Assembly (NCBI RefSeq): GCF_001661265.1
Contig: NW_017566995.1
Span: forward strand, 310,001-374,000
Reading direction: 5' to 3'
DNA from: Saitoella complicata NRRL Y-17804
Lineage: Eukaryota > Ascomycota > Saitoellomycetes > Saitoellales > Saitoellaceae
DNA: 64,000 nucleotides
Shown here piece by piece: positions 51,032 through 62,900 of the stretch; position 1 is the stretch's first letter, and each line of letters starts with the position of its first letter. Position numbers and translations under genes: made by a program. The notes beneath the pieces are model-generated. The model saw nothing but the letters and a program-made list of their open reading frames with translations, made no database searches and was not told where the DNA came from.

Positions 51032-51103
51032 GGGGGGCTGGCGCAATGGTAGCGCGTACGACTCCAGATCGTAAGGTTATCTGTTCAAGTCAGGTGTCCC
51101 TCA
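51032..51103 (+). tRNA. tRNA-Trp (anticodon CCA), copy 3
   Basis: A 72-nt intronless gene, same body as copy 2 (T-stem ATCTG/CAGGT, anticodon loop CTCCAGA). It stands just beyond the unclassified coding block. The nearest T-run terminator, CCTTTTGG, lies about 15 nt downstream. Confidence 0.95.
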
Positions 51104-51319
51104 TATGCATTTATGCCTTTTGGAAAATGCGTGAGAATATGAATGACGGACTCTTTAACCAGAGAATGACTAAAACGAGTGACAAGGAAATAGATTTCAG
51201 CTCCTCGTTCCGGGATCTTACGCAGCCAGTTGGGGATAGTGATTGGCCGAACATCTGCACGGCAATCCTCTGCAGCGCGAGAGCCAATATTATAAGCCAA
51301 TTTCACCCATGACGAAGAA

Positions 51320-51835
51320 CTAATCCAAAGAATGGTCGGACGGAGTAGAAGGTGTGCTTGTGCCACTCGATCCCACTTCCTCCTCTATACGAGGCTCCGG
51401 CTCCGGCGGCTGGGACCTCGTCGCCGCTGCAGCAGCTGCCTTCTCCTTCAACATCACTAACGCTGCACCAACATACGGCAATGCCATCAAACCCCACGTC
51501 AACACCTGACTATGCTTCTTCGCCCACTCCTCTGCCATTCCAATGAGACTTGGCTCCGCAAACACCACGCTCATCAACTCCTTCCCACTCGGCGCGCGTC
51601 CAAACACTTCGGCTTCGCGAAGGACGTCGGGATGGAAGGATTTAGTGTTCATATCATAGATGGCCATATCATCATGTGCATTGTGAGAGACGCGGAAGAT
51701 GCGGGTTTGTGTGGTAACGCCAAGGCTTTGGTTGAATTCGGTATCGTGTAGGACACCGCGAGCGGGATCGTAGCGGACCGAGCCTGAGTCGTAGCGAGTT
51801 CGCCAGGTCAGTCCAGCGCCCGTTGAAGAGTCCAT
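51320..51835 (-). CDS. Unknown small single-pass membrane protein
   Basis: The 171-aa frame has an ATG at 51835 and no intron. The N-terminal ~110 residues are soluble and polar (WRTRYDSGSVRYDPARGVLHD). One hydrophobic segment (~118-137, LTWGLMALPYVGAALVML) is followed by an Ala-rich stretch and a Ser/Pro/Glu tail. I do not recognise the family. Balanced composition and a plausible topology support a real gene. Confidence 0.55.
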   Translation of the reverse strand: MDSSTGAGLTWRTRYDSGSVRYDPARGVLHDTEFNQSLGVTTQTRIFRVSHNAHDDMAIYDMNTKSFHPDVLREAEVFGRAPSGKELMSVVFAEPSLIGMAEEWAKKHSQVLTWGLMALPYVGAALVMLKEKAAAAAATRSQPPEPEPRIEEEVGSSGTSTPSTPSDHSLD

Positions 51836-52402
51836 CGTTTCAATGGTATAAATATCCGGGGTGAAGAGATGATTCGTGCTGTGATGTATGACCGAAATCC
51901 TTGGCTACCGGTGCAGCGTCGTGCTCAAGTGGTGTCGGAAGCGGGCCGCGCGGTTGCACTGCTCCTCCAACCTCCAAAATTTGTCAACGGCGAGGACGAG
52001 GTCTATGTTTGGCTATCGTACTAATAGCTTCCTACGCGTAACCTACGCATCAAGATATCACAGTCCTACCTAAGGTCATACCGATTGCAACATCACATTC
52101 CACCGGATTTGTCTCAACTGCATACATACCGTGGGAGACAACAGCTGAGCGCATGCAGCTGGCCTCGTCCAGTGAAACGTTTTCCAGCAAGAATCACGTT
52201 TGTTAGTCTCGTTGCCTCAGAATGATCTTCCAACACTGGAATGGCGGCGTTCCAGTATGGGGCAGAACACATCTCCAAAGTGGCTGAACTGCCGCGCCGG
52301 TATGGGTGTCGTTAGAAACCAACACTTACTCAAACAAAGACCGAAGCATCAAGAGGAGCCCAAAGTAACATAATCTGTATTGATCTGTTCCGTAAGTCCT
52401 CC
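51836..52402. other. Intergenic, nothing recognised
   Basis: About 570 nt; short frames only. Confidence 0.3.
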
Positions 52403-54533
52403 TCACTGACGCACAATCTCCGCCGTACCGCTTCTCAACCGCAACGTCTTCTTGCTTAGATGATGCCTCAAGTCATCTGCATCTCCTGTGGTGGAGCAAG
52501 CCTTCATCTCTCTCTTCAAATCGTCTCCACAAGCAGCCATGCTTATCAAAACATCCTCGCCACGCAATACACCATTCGTTTCCCAGCATATCACAAGGGC
52601 AGCAGCCATAGTCACTAAACAGACTAACAGAAGCCCGCAAGAAAGCCCTAGCGTCAGCGCAATATCAACACAAAACATCTTAAGCTTGTCTCATAGTTAG
52701 TGACACTCACGCCTTTTGTTCCGTAATACCCATAGCCCAGCATAGTCTTTCCAGCTCCCTCAATGAACGTGATGAACAATCGAGTGACATTCAGTGGATG
52801 CGCTGCAGACGTGTTCATCACCACCATGGTTGGCATGAGTAGCCAACCGTCGTAAATATGAGAGAAGAGTTGCGCGGTGCTATCGACTTGCTCAGAAATC
52901 GACATCGATGTTACATAATTAAGCCCTTCATTTTTGCCTCGAAGAACGCTTGGCCTATTCGTGACGAGCCGCGGCTCCTGGATTGAGTTACTGCAATCAA
53001 ACTGCGACCCTTTTAGTATGCAAACTTGAGTTGCAAGATTTGCTGTCAAGTGACAGACGAGCCCCAAACGCCAAGCATTCAGGGTCTGGTTAAACTGTCC
53101 ACCGGCCGTCGCCACATCCGGTAAGGAACCATTCATTTCTGGTTCAGTCGCCGCCCTTTCGTATATAATGCCGTACATAGTGGTAGACGACTCCGAAGTG
53201 CTGCTTGGTTTGCAGCGCCTGAAGATGGTATGTATTACCGTTTCCCCAAGACACATTAAGGAGGATCGAGTCGCTCTGGCGACAGACGACAGAACCCTGC
53301 AGGGTGGGAATGTCGTTATAAGTCTCGTTCTGGGTTAAGTTGAATATACCTAAGCTAGGGGCTGCCGGGACTGTGATATTGACATGGAAATCTGTATCGT
53401 TGGCGTGGTCAAGAAAGCGAGTGGTGCTGTACGTGCCAACATCTCCTGTCATGACGTTGGTTAAGACGTTTGCGTAAACTTTAGATAGGTAAAGCTACGG
53501 TGGTTTGGTCCTTGTTTAAGTGGGGTGTCAGACTAGGTGCTTCTTAGTATGTATATGGATTGTCACTCACGAATAGTCCGCGCCAAAATCAAAATTTGTC
53601 CTCCGTTCGGGAGGCCATGTCCCCACGGGAAGTAACGTATCGTCTTCTGAAGCGTTGCGGACAATATCTCCTACCGTTATCATTCGCCGCTGCAAGTTAG
53701 GAGCGTAGCCATCAGAATCCACTGCGACGCGGTGGGGTCTATATTCTCCGTACACAACGTTGTTCCCAAGCGCATGCAGCACTATGAGTACAGTTTGAAC
53801 GATAATGACGGTTGTTGCCAGAAACACAGCACTGCCTGAAGGGCTTTGCAACACCCCTCTTAGGTAGCCCCAAGATGAAAGTTTTGATAGATACGAGAAC
53901 GAGGCAGCGTCAATACCTTTCCCAGCAGAGACCCACTTGGTTTCGGTTTGTATCTTGACGGCGGTGTAAAGCAGAAAGATCCCTAGTATGGACGACGCTA
54001 CCGAAACAATGAAAGCGATTTCACCTTGGCTGACAGACGTGGTCGTAGTAAAGGTGCGGTTGTTCGGGTCGGACATGTATACGATTGAAGACCAGATAAG
54101 CCCAACAGAAGCAAATACCATAACGAGCAGGAGTGGCCACGTCAGTTCGAAAAAACAGCTTTTTAGAGTAGCCTCTTTTCCGATTGCCTAACAACACCTG
54201 TCAGCGTACTGAACCTGATCTCATGCCTCGCATTGCGTACACTCATCGTGCCAGGTGCAAGCCGAAATTGATCGTCATCGTACGGTAACTGGTATTCAAA
54301 GTGACCAGACTGTTGCACAGAAGCACGACGGTTCGCTTGTTGGTAGCTCGAGGGATGAAGTTTGTAACGAGGAGAAAGAAGCTGCTCCGGTGACGCGGAC
54401 GGACTGGGGTGAAGAAGCGTATCCGTATCGTCGAACGTAAGATCCGCATACGCGGATGAAAGGGGCTATTCGAAATTCAGCATTGTTAAGCAGAGATCAA
54501 ACGTAAGGAACTTACCCTCAGTCGGTAAGCCAT
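52403..54533 (-). CDS. Multi-exon membrane protein with extracytoplasmic domain, unknown family
   Basis: Coding pieces on the minus strand follow each other: a six-codon first exon (54533-54516), a polar exon from 54465 (SSAYADLTFDDTDTLLHPSP), then an exon from about 54188 with several spanning segments (MVFASVGLIWSSIVYMSD, AFIVSVASSILGIFLLYTA, AVFLATTVIIVQTVLIVLHAL). A glycosylation-site-rich outer region follows (NVTRLF, NLTQNETY), and a last spanning segment lies at 52600-52678 (LGLSCGLLLVCLVTMAAALVI). The layout resembles large fungal membrane proteins of unknown function. Introns between the middle exons were not all placed, so the stated limits are safer than the internal structure. Confidence 0.55.
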
Positions 54534-55622
54534 TCCCAAACTAAGCGGAACTCGAATGTGATGGTCGCGAGGTTCCTGTAGCTTACAAAGAACAAGCTAC
54601 AGCCACGAACTTACCAAGCTCCTTATACCGTTCAGGATTTTGATGAGCCTGTGGAACTCGGCCGAGACGCACACGTGCATCATCTGACAACTTGGGGGTC
54701 TGGTATCACATCGCCATCCCCCGTAATTGCGATAACAGATTTCCGAGCACGAAGGTTCACCCATACACAAATCTTCGGAGGCGCCTAGGAGGCGGTATCT
54801 GACCGCCAACTCGATCAACGCAAGGACGGGGTAAGGCCCGCAACCCCGGCGGTAGCCCGGATCGACATGTAGCACAGCTGAGCCGTCCAGTTCCAGTCAG
54901 ATATTTTCCCTCGTTTAGGCTCTTGCCGGTCTGTCCCTTGAAATTGATGCAAATTTATGTACCGAAGTAGGACTCCCAGGTGCATTCAATTCACTACCGA
55001 CCCTTCTGACTGAAAGTGGGCCTGAACCGAGCAATGCCCTATCTATGATAGAGTTGCAACACACATTTGATTGCAGAGAGTTGATATCCATACGGGTTGC
55101 GTGGCATCTTAGATACGCATTCTTTGTCGCACTTGAGCCTGCAGTTGAACCGAGTTGTGGGAGCTCATGAGAACGCCTCATCCAAGCGCGGTGCACTCTG
55201 ATGGATGATATGGAAGGATCTATAGCAACAGGGTTTGTATGGTATCCCTGGTTCGAGTGGTCATCCGTCGCCCAATGGCCGCCTATCCAAAGTTAGCGTT
55301 AGAGCCGTCAGTAAAGTCCATCAACTCACCTCCCTCTTGCACCTCACTTCACCAATTACCCGACAAACCTGTTATCTGCATAGCCTCGGAGGGCGAATGC
55401 GCTGTTTGTATTGTGGAAGATATTGACTGAGCTGTGGAGATCGTGATTGGGAATTCACCCTTGGCGCATTTTTCATGGGTAATTTGCAGTTTCAATTGCA
55501 AGGGGTGTGTATGGTATCCTAGGCGAACGTCTTTGTCGCGTCTCTCTCACTCGACAGTCATCTGTTCAAAGTCAGTAACAATAACTCCACTGAAGTTCAT
55601 CAACTCACCTCTTCCATCACAT
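54534..55622. other. Gene-free interval with a short duplicated segment
   Basis: No convincing gene. Sequences near 55230-55345 and 55500-55620 are alike: both contain GTATGGTATCC and end with CATCAACTCACCTC. On the minus strand the latter contains GAGGTGAGTTGATG, a good splice donor, so this may be a duplicated 3' UTR (with intron) of the esterase gene that ends at 55623. Confidence 0.4.
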
Positions 55623-56689
55623 TTATTTCCCCCACTCCCCAACAAACTCCTTGCACCTCCTCACAACCTCCCTCTTCATCCTCTCATACCCCTCATTCCT
55701 CTCCGACAAAAACATCGAACAATGCGCATCAACCTCATCTTTCGCCCCCTCATTCCTCGCCGGTAAATACCTCTCCATAATTGCTCCTCCATCCGGCATC
55801 AAACAGAACGTTTTGTTGTTTTGGAGTTCGGTGTACCATTGTGCCCAACCGATGTTGTGGGAGTAGGAGAGATGGATGAGGTCGTGGACGCGTGATTGGA
55901 GGGACTTGGACTCGAATAGGACGGAGACGAATGCAAGGTGGGATTGGACCCACCCAAGGGCATCTAGCCCCGTTTTCTGCAACACATCTTTATTCTGATA
56001 CGCCGCTGTCCCGGCAGCGACCGCACCCGCCGCAGCCAATGCTCCTCCCGCAAGCAACCCCCACCTTCCCCAGCCTCCACCTTTGTTGGCGGAAGAAGCA
56101 GTGGCTTTAACAGCGGCTTGTTTGAATGACGGGGTTTCTTTTGATCCGAAGAGGCCGGAGGCGACTTGGTAGATTTTTTGTGCGTTATCGTAGACAGCCT
56201 GACCTTGTCCCGCAAACACCGTCGGATGAACCCCGACATACGGCGTATCGAACGCCAACAATCCCTTGACGTGTGGCCACTTGACACCCTCCTCGAGGTC
56301 TTTGAGACCGTGCAGTATTGCGTCTGCGCCCAGGATCCCACCCATCGAGTGTCCAAAAATCAAGACAGCGACATTTGGGTCACCGGTGGGATTGGAGCGG
56401 TGGTATCCGGATTCGATGTCGATGACTTGTTCTTCGAGCCAGGAGGTGAATTTTGTTACGGCTGTTGGGAGGTCGCCGCGAGTTTCGTATTTGGGGTAGA
56501 CGGCGATTTCGGTCTCGAGGTGGGGAATTGAGTCGGTTAAGTCTTTTTGGAGGGTCTGTCGGTGTATGCGTCAGTACAGAATCGTGCAAAGTTGAGGCAT
56601 TCACTGACCTCTGGGAATGTTCCGAATGTATCGTCACCGCCCTTGAAACCGTGAATGAAGACAAGCAGAAGGGTCTTCTTGCCAGGCAT
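55623..56689 (-). CDS. DUF676-type serine esterase/lipase
   Basis: Two or more exons; the first (from ATG 56689, MPGKKTLLLVFIHGFKGG) contains the oxyanion-type FIHGF. The second holds the nucleophile elbow GHSMGG and GLLAFDTPYVG. Between them lies DIESGYHRSNPTGDPN. A Gly/Ala-rich hydrophobic segment (LLAGGALAAAGAVAAGTAAY) suggests membrane association. The C-terminal His candidate is in DAHCSMF. Relatives in fungi (Rog1/YOR059C-like) hydrolyse lipids. The substrate is unknown. Confidence 0.78.
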
Positions 56690-56875
56690 GTCGCTTGTAG
56701 TTGATGTCGCAGCTGGATGTGGTGATGCTTGGAGGTGGGAAATGGATTACCGCGTTGGGATGTCGCGGCGTGTAACGTTGACTCCGCCAGTGCGCGTCCT
56801 GCATGTATGTAGCACCACCCGCATTCTCCGCTGACCTCGCCGCCAAATTCAGCATTTATCCCCCGGAACATCACC

Positions 56876-57648
56876 ATGGTGCTCCTCCTGCGCTCTGCCT
56901 TCTACGCTTGCTGACTGTCTCCAGTCCTCTCGCGGCCGCTCCTCAGCTTCCCGAACCGTCCCTTCGAGCACACGCCGCACCCCCCCCTCCGTCTCCCTCG
57001 CATCCCTCGACGCAATCTTCTCCTCGTTCGCCTCCCCAACCGACCCCTCCGAAACCGACATCGACGGCACAATCCGCTACTGCCAAGCCCTCAGCCTCGA
57101 CCCCGAAGACCCCGTAACCCTCGTCCTCTCCTATCAGTTGAATGCACCCTCAATGGGAATCTTCTCAAGGAGTCGGTTTGTGGATGGGTGGAGTCAGTTA
57201 CGGGTGGATACGATTGAGGGGATGAGGAGTGTTGTCGAGGGGTTGAGGGCGACGTGGGAGAGTGGGGATGAGCAGTTGTTTAAGAGGGTGTATATGTTCA
57301 CATACAACTACGCCCGAACACCAGGCCAGAAATCCATTTGTATGGTTACCCTCCCCTTCTCTTCTAACTCACAGCTAACGATTATGCATAGCCCTCGAAG
57401 TCGCGATAGCATACTGGACCCTCCTCCTCTCACCCCCGCGCTTCCACCATTTGGATTTTTGGATCCAATTCCTCCAAGAAACGCGACCAGAAAAGACGGT
57501 ACCGAAGGATACGTGGAATTTGTTGTATGATTTTGCCAAGAATGTTGATGCGGATTTTGGGAATTATGATGAGGATGGGGCGTGGCCGGTTACGTTGGAT
57601 GAATTTGTGGAGTGGATGAGGGGGAGGGGAAATAAGATGGCGGAGTGA
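56876..57648 (+). CDS. DCN1-like cullin neddylation factor
   Basis: Three exons fit: 56876-56878 (only the ATG), 56925-57339 and 57392-57648, with introns of 46 and 52 nt; all phases agree, giving 224 aa. The potentiating-neddylation (PONY) domain is seen as FASPTDPSETDIDGTIRYCQALSLDPEDP and ending EVAIAYWTLLLSP... WNLLYDFAKNVDADFGNYDEDGAWPVTLDEFVEW, with the conserved acidic DAD and W residues. Dcn1 promotes Nedd8 transfer to cullins together with Rbx1 and Ubc12. The start-codon-only exon is inferred from splice signals; no ATG lies in frame in exon 2 before the domain. Confidence 0.8.
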
Positions 57649-58057
57649 ACTGTCTAAGGCGTTGAGATCATTGGATTGGGATACTGTGGGAGGGCTATAT
57701 GCTGGCAGTGGGATGAATGCCACACAACATGAATGCCTATGAGGAGGCAAGAGAAGGAACCACCTACCAGACACGCGTAATACCAAACGAACGCGTCAAC
57801 GATGTGTTGAAAATAGCTAGAGAAAAGACTTCACGACCTTCCCGTTACCATTTGAATTCTTTCATCACACGTCTCCCGGGCGTCGCTTACCTCATCGGTT
57901 GGCCTGCGTTGGGGCGATTCCGCGCCTCGGGCCGACACAGGACCCGGCACGGCAGAAAAGATTGACTGCAAGTCAACAACAATCGACAAGGGACGGCATA
58001 TAGACCAAGGCCCCCGTAGAGTCTGTTATAGAGGGAGCATACATTCGGTCAATCGAG
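57649..58057. promoter_or_regulatory. Intergenic between DCN1 and the Sec14-like gene
   Basis: About 410 nt; short frames only, no recognisable gene. Confidence 0.3.
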
Positions 58058-59521
58058 ATGTCAGGTCACCAACGCCGCGCCTCCAATGCTTCAAGCTGGC
58101 GTAACTCCCTGTCCCTCCATCGGAGTACGTCCAACACCCCCTCCACCTCCGCCAAATCTCCTCCATCGCTTTCTGCCGCCAACAACGGCGGCGGTCATCG
58201 TACAACACCCTTCGAGAATGCGCATCCCTCTATCACACCAATGCGTGAACCCGCTCCCGTCTCGGACCAGGAAAATAAAGTGCAGGCTCTTATCAAGCAC
58301 TTTTCGCAATTGCGGGATTTGCCAGTCAGTTCGGATAGAAGAGCAGGGATGCAGGCGTTAAGTGATGAGGAGAAGTGTTGGTTGAGTCGGGAGTGTATGC
58401 TGCGCTACCTCCGCGCCACAAAAGGTGACCTCGCGGAAGCTCAAAAGAGGTTGGAAGGATCGATTGTGTGGAGGAGAGGGTGGGGGCTGGGGCAGGATAT
58501 GACAGGACATGTCGAGCCTGAGGCGACGACTGGGAAGCAGGTGTTGCTGGGATTCGATAGTTCGGGTCGACCGTGTCTGTATCTCTACCCGTCACGACAG
58601 AACACGAAGCCATCACAGCGACAGATTGAGTATCTGGTGTGGGGCTTGGAGAGGGCGATTGACATGATGCCCCGCGGAGTCGAAAACCTGGCGTTATTGA
58701 TCAACTTCAAGGGCTCAGGCTCCTCCACCACCCCCTCCCTCAGCCAAGGAAAACAGGTAATGTCAATCCTCCAAACCCACTACCCCGAACGCCTCGGCCG
58801 CGCCCTCATCATCAACGTCCCCTTCTTCGTCAACGGCTTCTTCAAACTCATCACACCCTTCATCGACCCCAACACGCGTGAAAAAATGGTTTTCAACGCG
58901 GATTTGAGAAATCATGTTCCACCGAGTCAGCTTGATCGGAATTTTGGGGGGGATTGTGAGTTTGAGTATGTGCATGGGGATTATTGGCCGGAATTGTCTA
59001 GGTTGGCGAGGGAGAGGAGGGAGAGGAATATGAGGAATTGGAGGGTGGCTGGGGGTGGGGTTGGAATTTCTGAGGATGTGATAAAGAGTGAGGTTGCGCC
59101 GGAACAAGAGAAGCCTGCTACAGCTCAGCAGGCTGTGACAGAGCCCAGTCGCTCTCCCGCTCCGGCATTTTCGCCGGCACCGACTGCGGCGACCGCACCT
59201 GCCCCTATCATTAACCATACTACCCCTACACCCCCCACCACCTCTGCACTACCCATCGAATCCGTCCCTGTGGCAATCGATGGCACGGCCGATACACAGT
59301 ACCGTGCACCCCTCCAAGCTCAAGTCGAGCAAGCATGGTCCCAGGAGGCTGCTACGAACGTTGCTCCACAGCAGGACTTGGCTGCGGGAAGTATGGGACC
59401 TCCACTGGATATTCCCAAGAGGAAAGCAGTACCGGAGGAGAGGAATGATGGGATGGTTGTTGGGAGTGTTGCCAGTGCGATTAGTGATGCGGATAGCTTT
59501 ATGACCGCCAGGGAGTTTTGA
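58058..59521 (+). CDS. CRAL-TRIO (Sec14-like) lipid-transfer protein
   Basis: A single exon encodes 487 aa. A Ser-rich N-terminus (~1-75) is followed by a CRAL-TRIO N-helix region (SRECMLRYLRATKGDLAEAQKRLEGSIVWRR) and the lipid-binding domain (~170-325): GFDSSGRPCLYLYPSRQN, LINFKGSG, IQTHYPERLGRALIINVPFFVNGFF and DRNFGGD. Sec14 relatives exchange phosphatidylinositol and other lipids between membranes. The C-terminal ~150 residues are Pro/Ala/Thr-rich and probably disordered. It resembles the Pdr16/Csr1 branch rather than Sec14 itself. Confidence 0.88.
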   Translation: MSGHQRRASNASSWRNSLSLHRSTSNTPSTSAKSPPSLSAANNGGGHRTTPFENAHPSITPMREPAPVSDQENKVQALIKHFSQLRDLPVSSDRRAGMQALSDEEKCWLSRECMLRYLRATKGDLAEAQKRLEGSIVWRRGWGLGQDMTGHVEPEATTGKQVLLGFDSSGRPCLYLYPSRQNTKPSQRQIEYLVWGLERAIDMMPRGVENLALLINFKGSGSSTTPSLSQGKQVMSILQTHYPERLGRALIINVPFFVNGFFKLITPFIDPNTREKMVFNADLRNHVPPSQLDRNFGGDCEFEYVHGDYWPELSRLARERRERNMRNWRVAGGGVGISEDVIKSEVAPEQEKPATAQQAVTEPSRSPAPAFSPAPTAATAPAPIINHTTPTPPTTSALPIESVPVAIDGTADTQYRAPLQAQVEQAWSQEAATNVAPQQDLAAGSMGPPLDIPKRKAVPEERNDGMVVGSVASAISDADSFMTAREF

Positions 59522-59930
59522 TAGAATGGAGTGAAAGAGAGGGAATAGGAAGAATGGGCGTAACGCCTTTTGATGCTATTGCTATTGCTAATGGATATAG
59601 GCAAGATGAAGGACTTTGAAATGGTTATTTTAGGGTAATAAACTAGCTTTTCTGGCACTTCTTCTTGGTTTAACTTCCGATCATGTTCCGGCCGTGAGAA
59701 AGGGGCATTCAAGGACATCCCTAGTGCGATCAACCGCAGCGGCATTCTCTGACTTGGAAAGGTGACCGGATCATGCAGAAGAAACACTGGTATTCGATTG
59801 CTATGAATAATTAGACAAACATTCTATAGACGAAAAATGATAGCGCTAAAGCTAAACATAAGTAAACAACAGTACCAGGTATCAATCTTCACGATTCATG
59901 ATCATATCATACACCAACACTCCACCCCCA
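59522..59930. other. Convergent 3' ends, nothing recognised
   Basis: About 410 nt between the stop codons of two convergent genes; holds 3' UTRs at most. Confidence 0.4.
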
Positions 59931-62900
59931 TCACCAAGCAATCCTCGCCAAGAAGGACTGCGGGAACCTCCTGACGATGAGTTTACGGATCTCATCGAGG
60001 ATCAACAACCCTGTACCAAAGCCAAGCGGAATGAACCAGTACTCAACCTGAACGGGCCTGGTACCGAACGCGTGGTGGAAAGCAGGCACGTAAAGGAAGA
60101 AGAACAAGATGCAGAGGTTAATAGCCATGGCACCGAAGAGGTAGTAGTTTGACGTAGCCGGGTTGAGGATAGGAGACTGTTGGAAAATGGACAAACGACG
60201 GGTACGGGTGGCCAACAAGTTGAACCACTGCATCAAAACCAAGGTAACGAAGTAGGTCGACTGGGCCTCGTACGTGATATCTTGGTAGAACTGAGCATCG
60301 ATCTCCACGCCGTTCACCTTGGGTGTACCGAAGGACAACCAGAGCGCACTAAAGGGGATACCGTTCTTGCGGTAGACACGAAAAGCCATGGACATGGCAC
60401 AAACCAACATGGACAACCCCAAGAAACCATACGCCTGACCAAGCAACTTGGAGTTGGCCAAGCGGTCTTTCTTCAGGTTACGGGGCTTGCGGGTCAACAG
60501 ATCAGCTTCGGGCTTTTCCATCATCAAACTCATGGACGCGATACAGTCCGTCAAGATGGAGATGATAATCATCTGAATCGAGGAGATAGCCTGGGGCATA
60601 CCGAAGAAGATAGTGACAAGAACGGCCCAGAGCTCAGAGAACGAACCAGCAGGAAGCAAGTAAATGATGACCTTCTTCAGGTTGTCAAACACAAGACGAC
60701 CATACTCGATAGCCACAACCATCGACGCGAAAGAATCGAGCAAGACCATGTCGGCAGCTTCCATAGCAACATCAGATCCACCACCCATGGCGATACCGAT
60801 ATCAGCAGCCTTGAGAGAAGGAGCGTCGTTGACACCATCACCAGTCATACCGACAACGTTATCACGAGCCTGGAACTCCTTGACAATCTTCAGCTTTTGC
60901 TCAGGGGTGGTACGGGCAAAGACGATCTCATCATACTGACAGAGCTGCTCCCACTGGGCCTCGTTCATGGTTTCCAGATCCTTACCACTGAGGACGATAG
61001 ACTTCATCCTCTTCTCCTCTTCAGGCATATCGGGGTCATACTTGACAACGGACTCGAAGCTAGCACCAGCATCAAGAGCGGAAAGATCATCGGGGTTATC
61101 GACGGTGATGATACCACACTGCCTTGCGATGGCAGCAGCAGTCAATGCAAAGTCACCAGTAACCATGAAGAATCGAATACCAGCTCTCCTCATGATGGCA
61201 ACGACATCAGGAATCTCCGTACGGGGAGGATCAACGATACCAACCAAGCCGACAATAACCAACTCCGTGTTTGCCTCCATAATGATATCAGCAAACTCGG
61301 TGTCCTCAGGTTGAACATTCTGCGGAACAATCTTCGACTTCAAGACCTTCCTGGCAAGAAGAAGAACACGCTGACCACGGGAAGCCCAAGTCTGCTGCAA
61401 CTGCGCAATCCTCTCCTTTGCAGCCTCATCGAGCTCCAAGACCTCTGCGGTATCCGGGTGAACATACGAAGCGCAACGAGGCATCAAAACATCCGGAGCA
61501 CCCTTGACGAACAGAATCATATCACCACCCTCGATATCGAAATCCTTGGTTTCGCCGGCAGACATCGCACGCGCCACATCACGCGTGGGATCTTCACCAC
61601 CCTGCGGACGGAATACACGGAGCATGAACTTGTTGCGAGAGTTGAACGGGATCTCGAAGAGTTTGTGGAAGGACTTGTAAAGATCGGCAACGTAAGAACC
61701 AGGTCCACCAAGCTGTTCGGCAAAACGGAGGATGGCGGTGTCGGTGGCATCACCATTGATCTTTCTCTCGAGCAATGGAAGGGTCATAGTTGCTGCATCG
61801 AACTGAGCGGCGTCGTTAAGAGCAGCAACGTGTTGGAGCTGCACGATGGCCTTGCCAAGAGGCTGGTCCTCGACAACAACCTCCCTCGCACGATCACTGT
61901 GAACCTCATGATCCAAGATAGCCGTGTTCTGAACAAACATCCGATTCTGCGTCAACGTACCAGTCTTATCAGAGCAAAGCACATTGACGGCACCCAACGT
62001 CTCGACAGTCGTCAAACTCTTACACAGAACCATGTTCCTCTTCATCGCATTCGCAATGATGGTCAAGGACAACGTGACAGAAACCGGCAATCCCTCGGGA
62101 ATGAAAGCGACAGCGACAGTGATGATATCGATGAGGATAGCAGAAGTGTTGAGGTAATTGGGGTAATCCCTCTTCAACCACGCACCCCAAAGAATCGCAA
62201 CAAGAGCTGCTGTGAACACGGCCAACGAAGCGATGATGATAACGAACCGCAGAATTTCCTTCTGGAGCGTAGTCATGGCACCGCCACCAGACGAAGACAA
62301 CTTGGCAATACGTCCAAAGACGGTCATATCACCAGTCTGAATGACGACACCGAGACCAGAACCAGAAACACAGTGCGTACCCTGCATCCCAACGTTCTTC
62401 GTCTCCATAAAGTTCGGATCAGTACACTCAACAGTCCCCGCAATCGCATCCGATTCACCCGTTAGCACAGACCGATCGAACTTCAAATCAGACGAAACCT
62501 CGAGCATCCTAATATCAGCCGGAATCTTGTTTCCAAGGTTGACATAAATCAAATCACCGACGACCAACTCCGCCGCAGCGATACGAGTCTGCTGACCATC
62601 ACGCAAGACAAGAGCTTCAGCCGGCAAGAGGTTTCCGATGGACGACATAACACGCGTCGTACTCCAATCCTGATAAGCGTTAAACCCAGCCTGGATACAA
62701 ATAACAACCAACAAAATCACACCCAACGCCAAATTGGGCACCTCAGGCGGATCACCCAACGGCCTCCACGAGATAATGGAGACGATGGCAGCGATGAACA
62801 ACAAGGACCCAAAGCCTCCGAAGAAATACTCGAGCCATTTCTTGACGAGGTTGGGGCGGTGAGGGGTGATTTCGTTACGGCCGCCTTCCTTGAGACGGGT

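Noticed and set aside
60180-62465. A 761-codon plus-strand open frame inside the ATPase gene
   Set aside because: It is exactly antisense to conserved ATPase domains. Its composition (Gln, Asn, Arg and Thr rich) and absence of motifs fit a codon-bias shadow.
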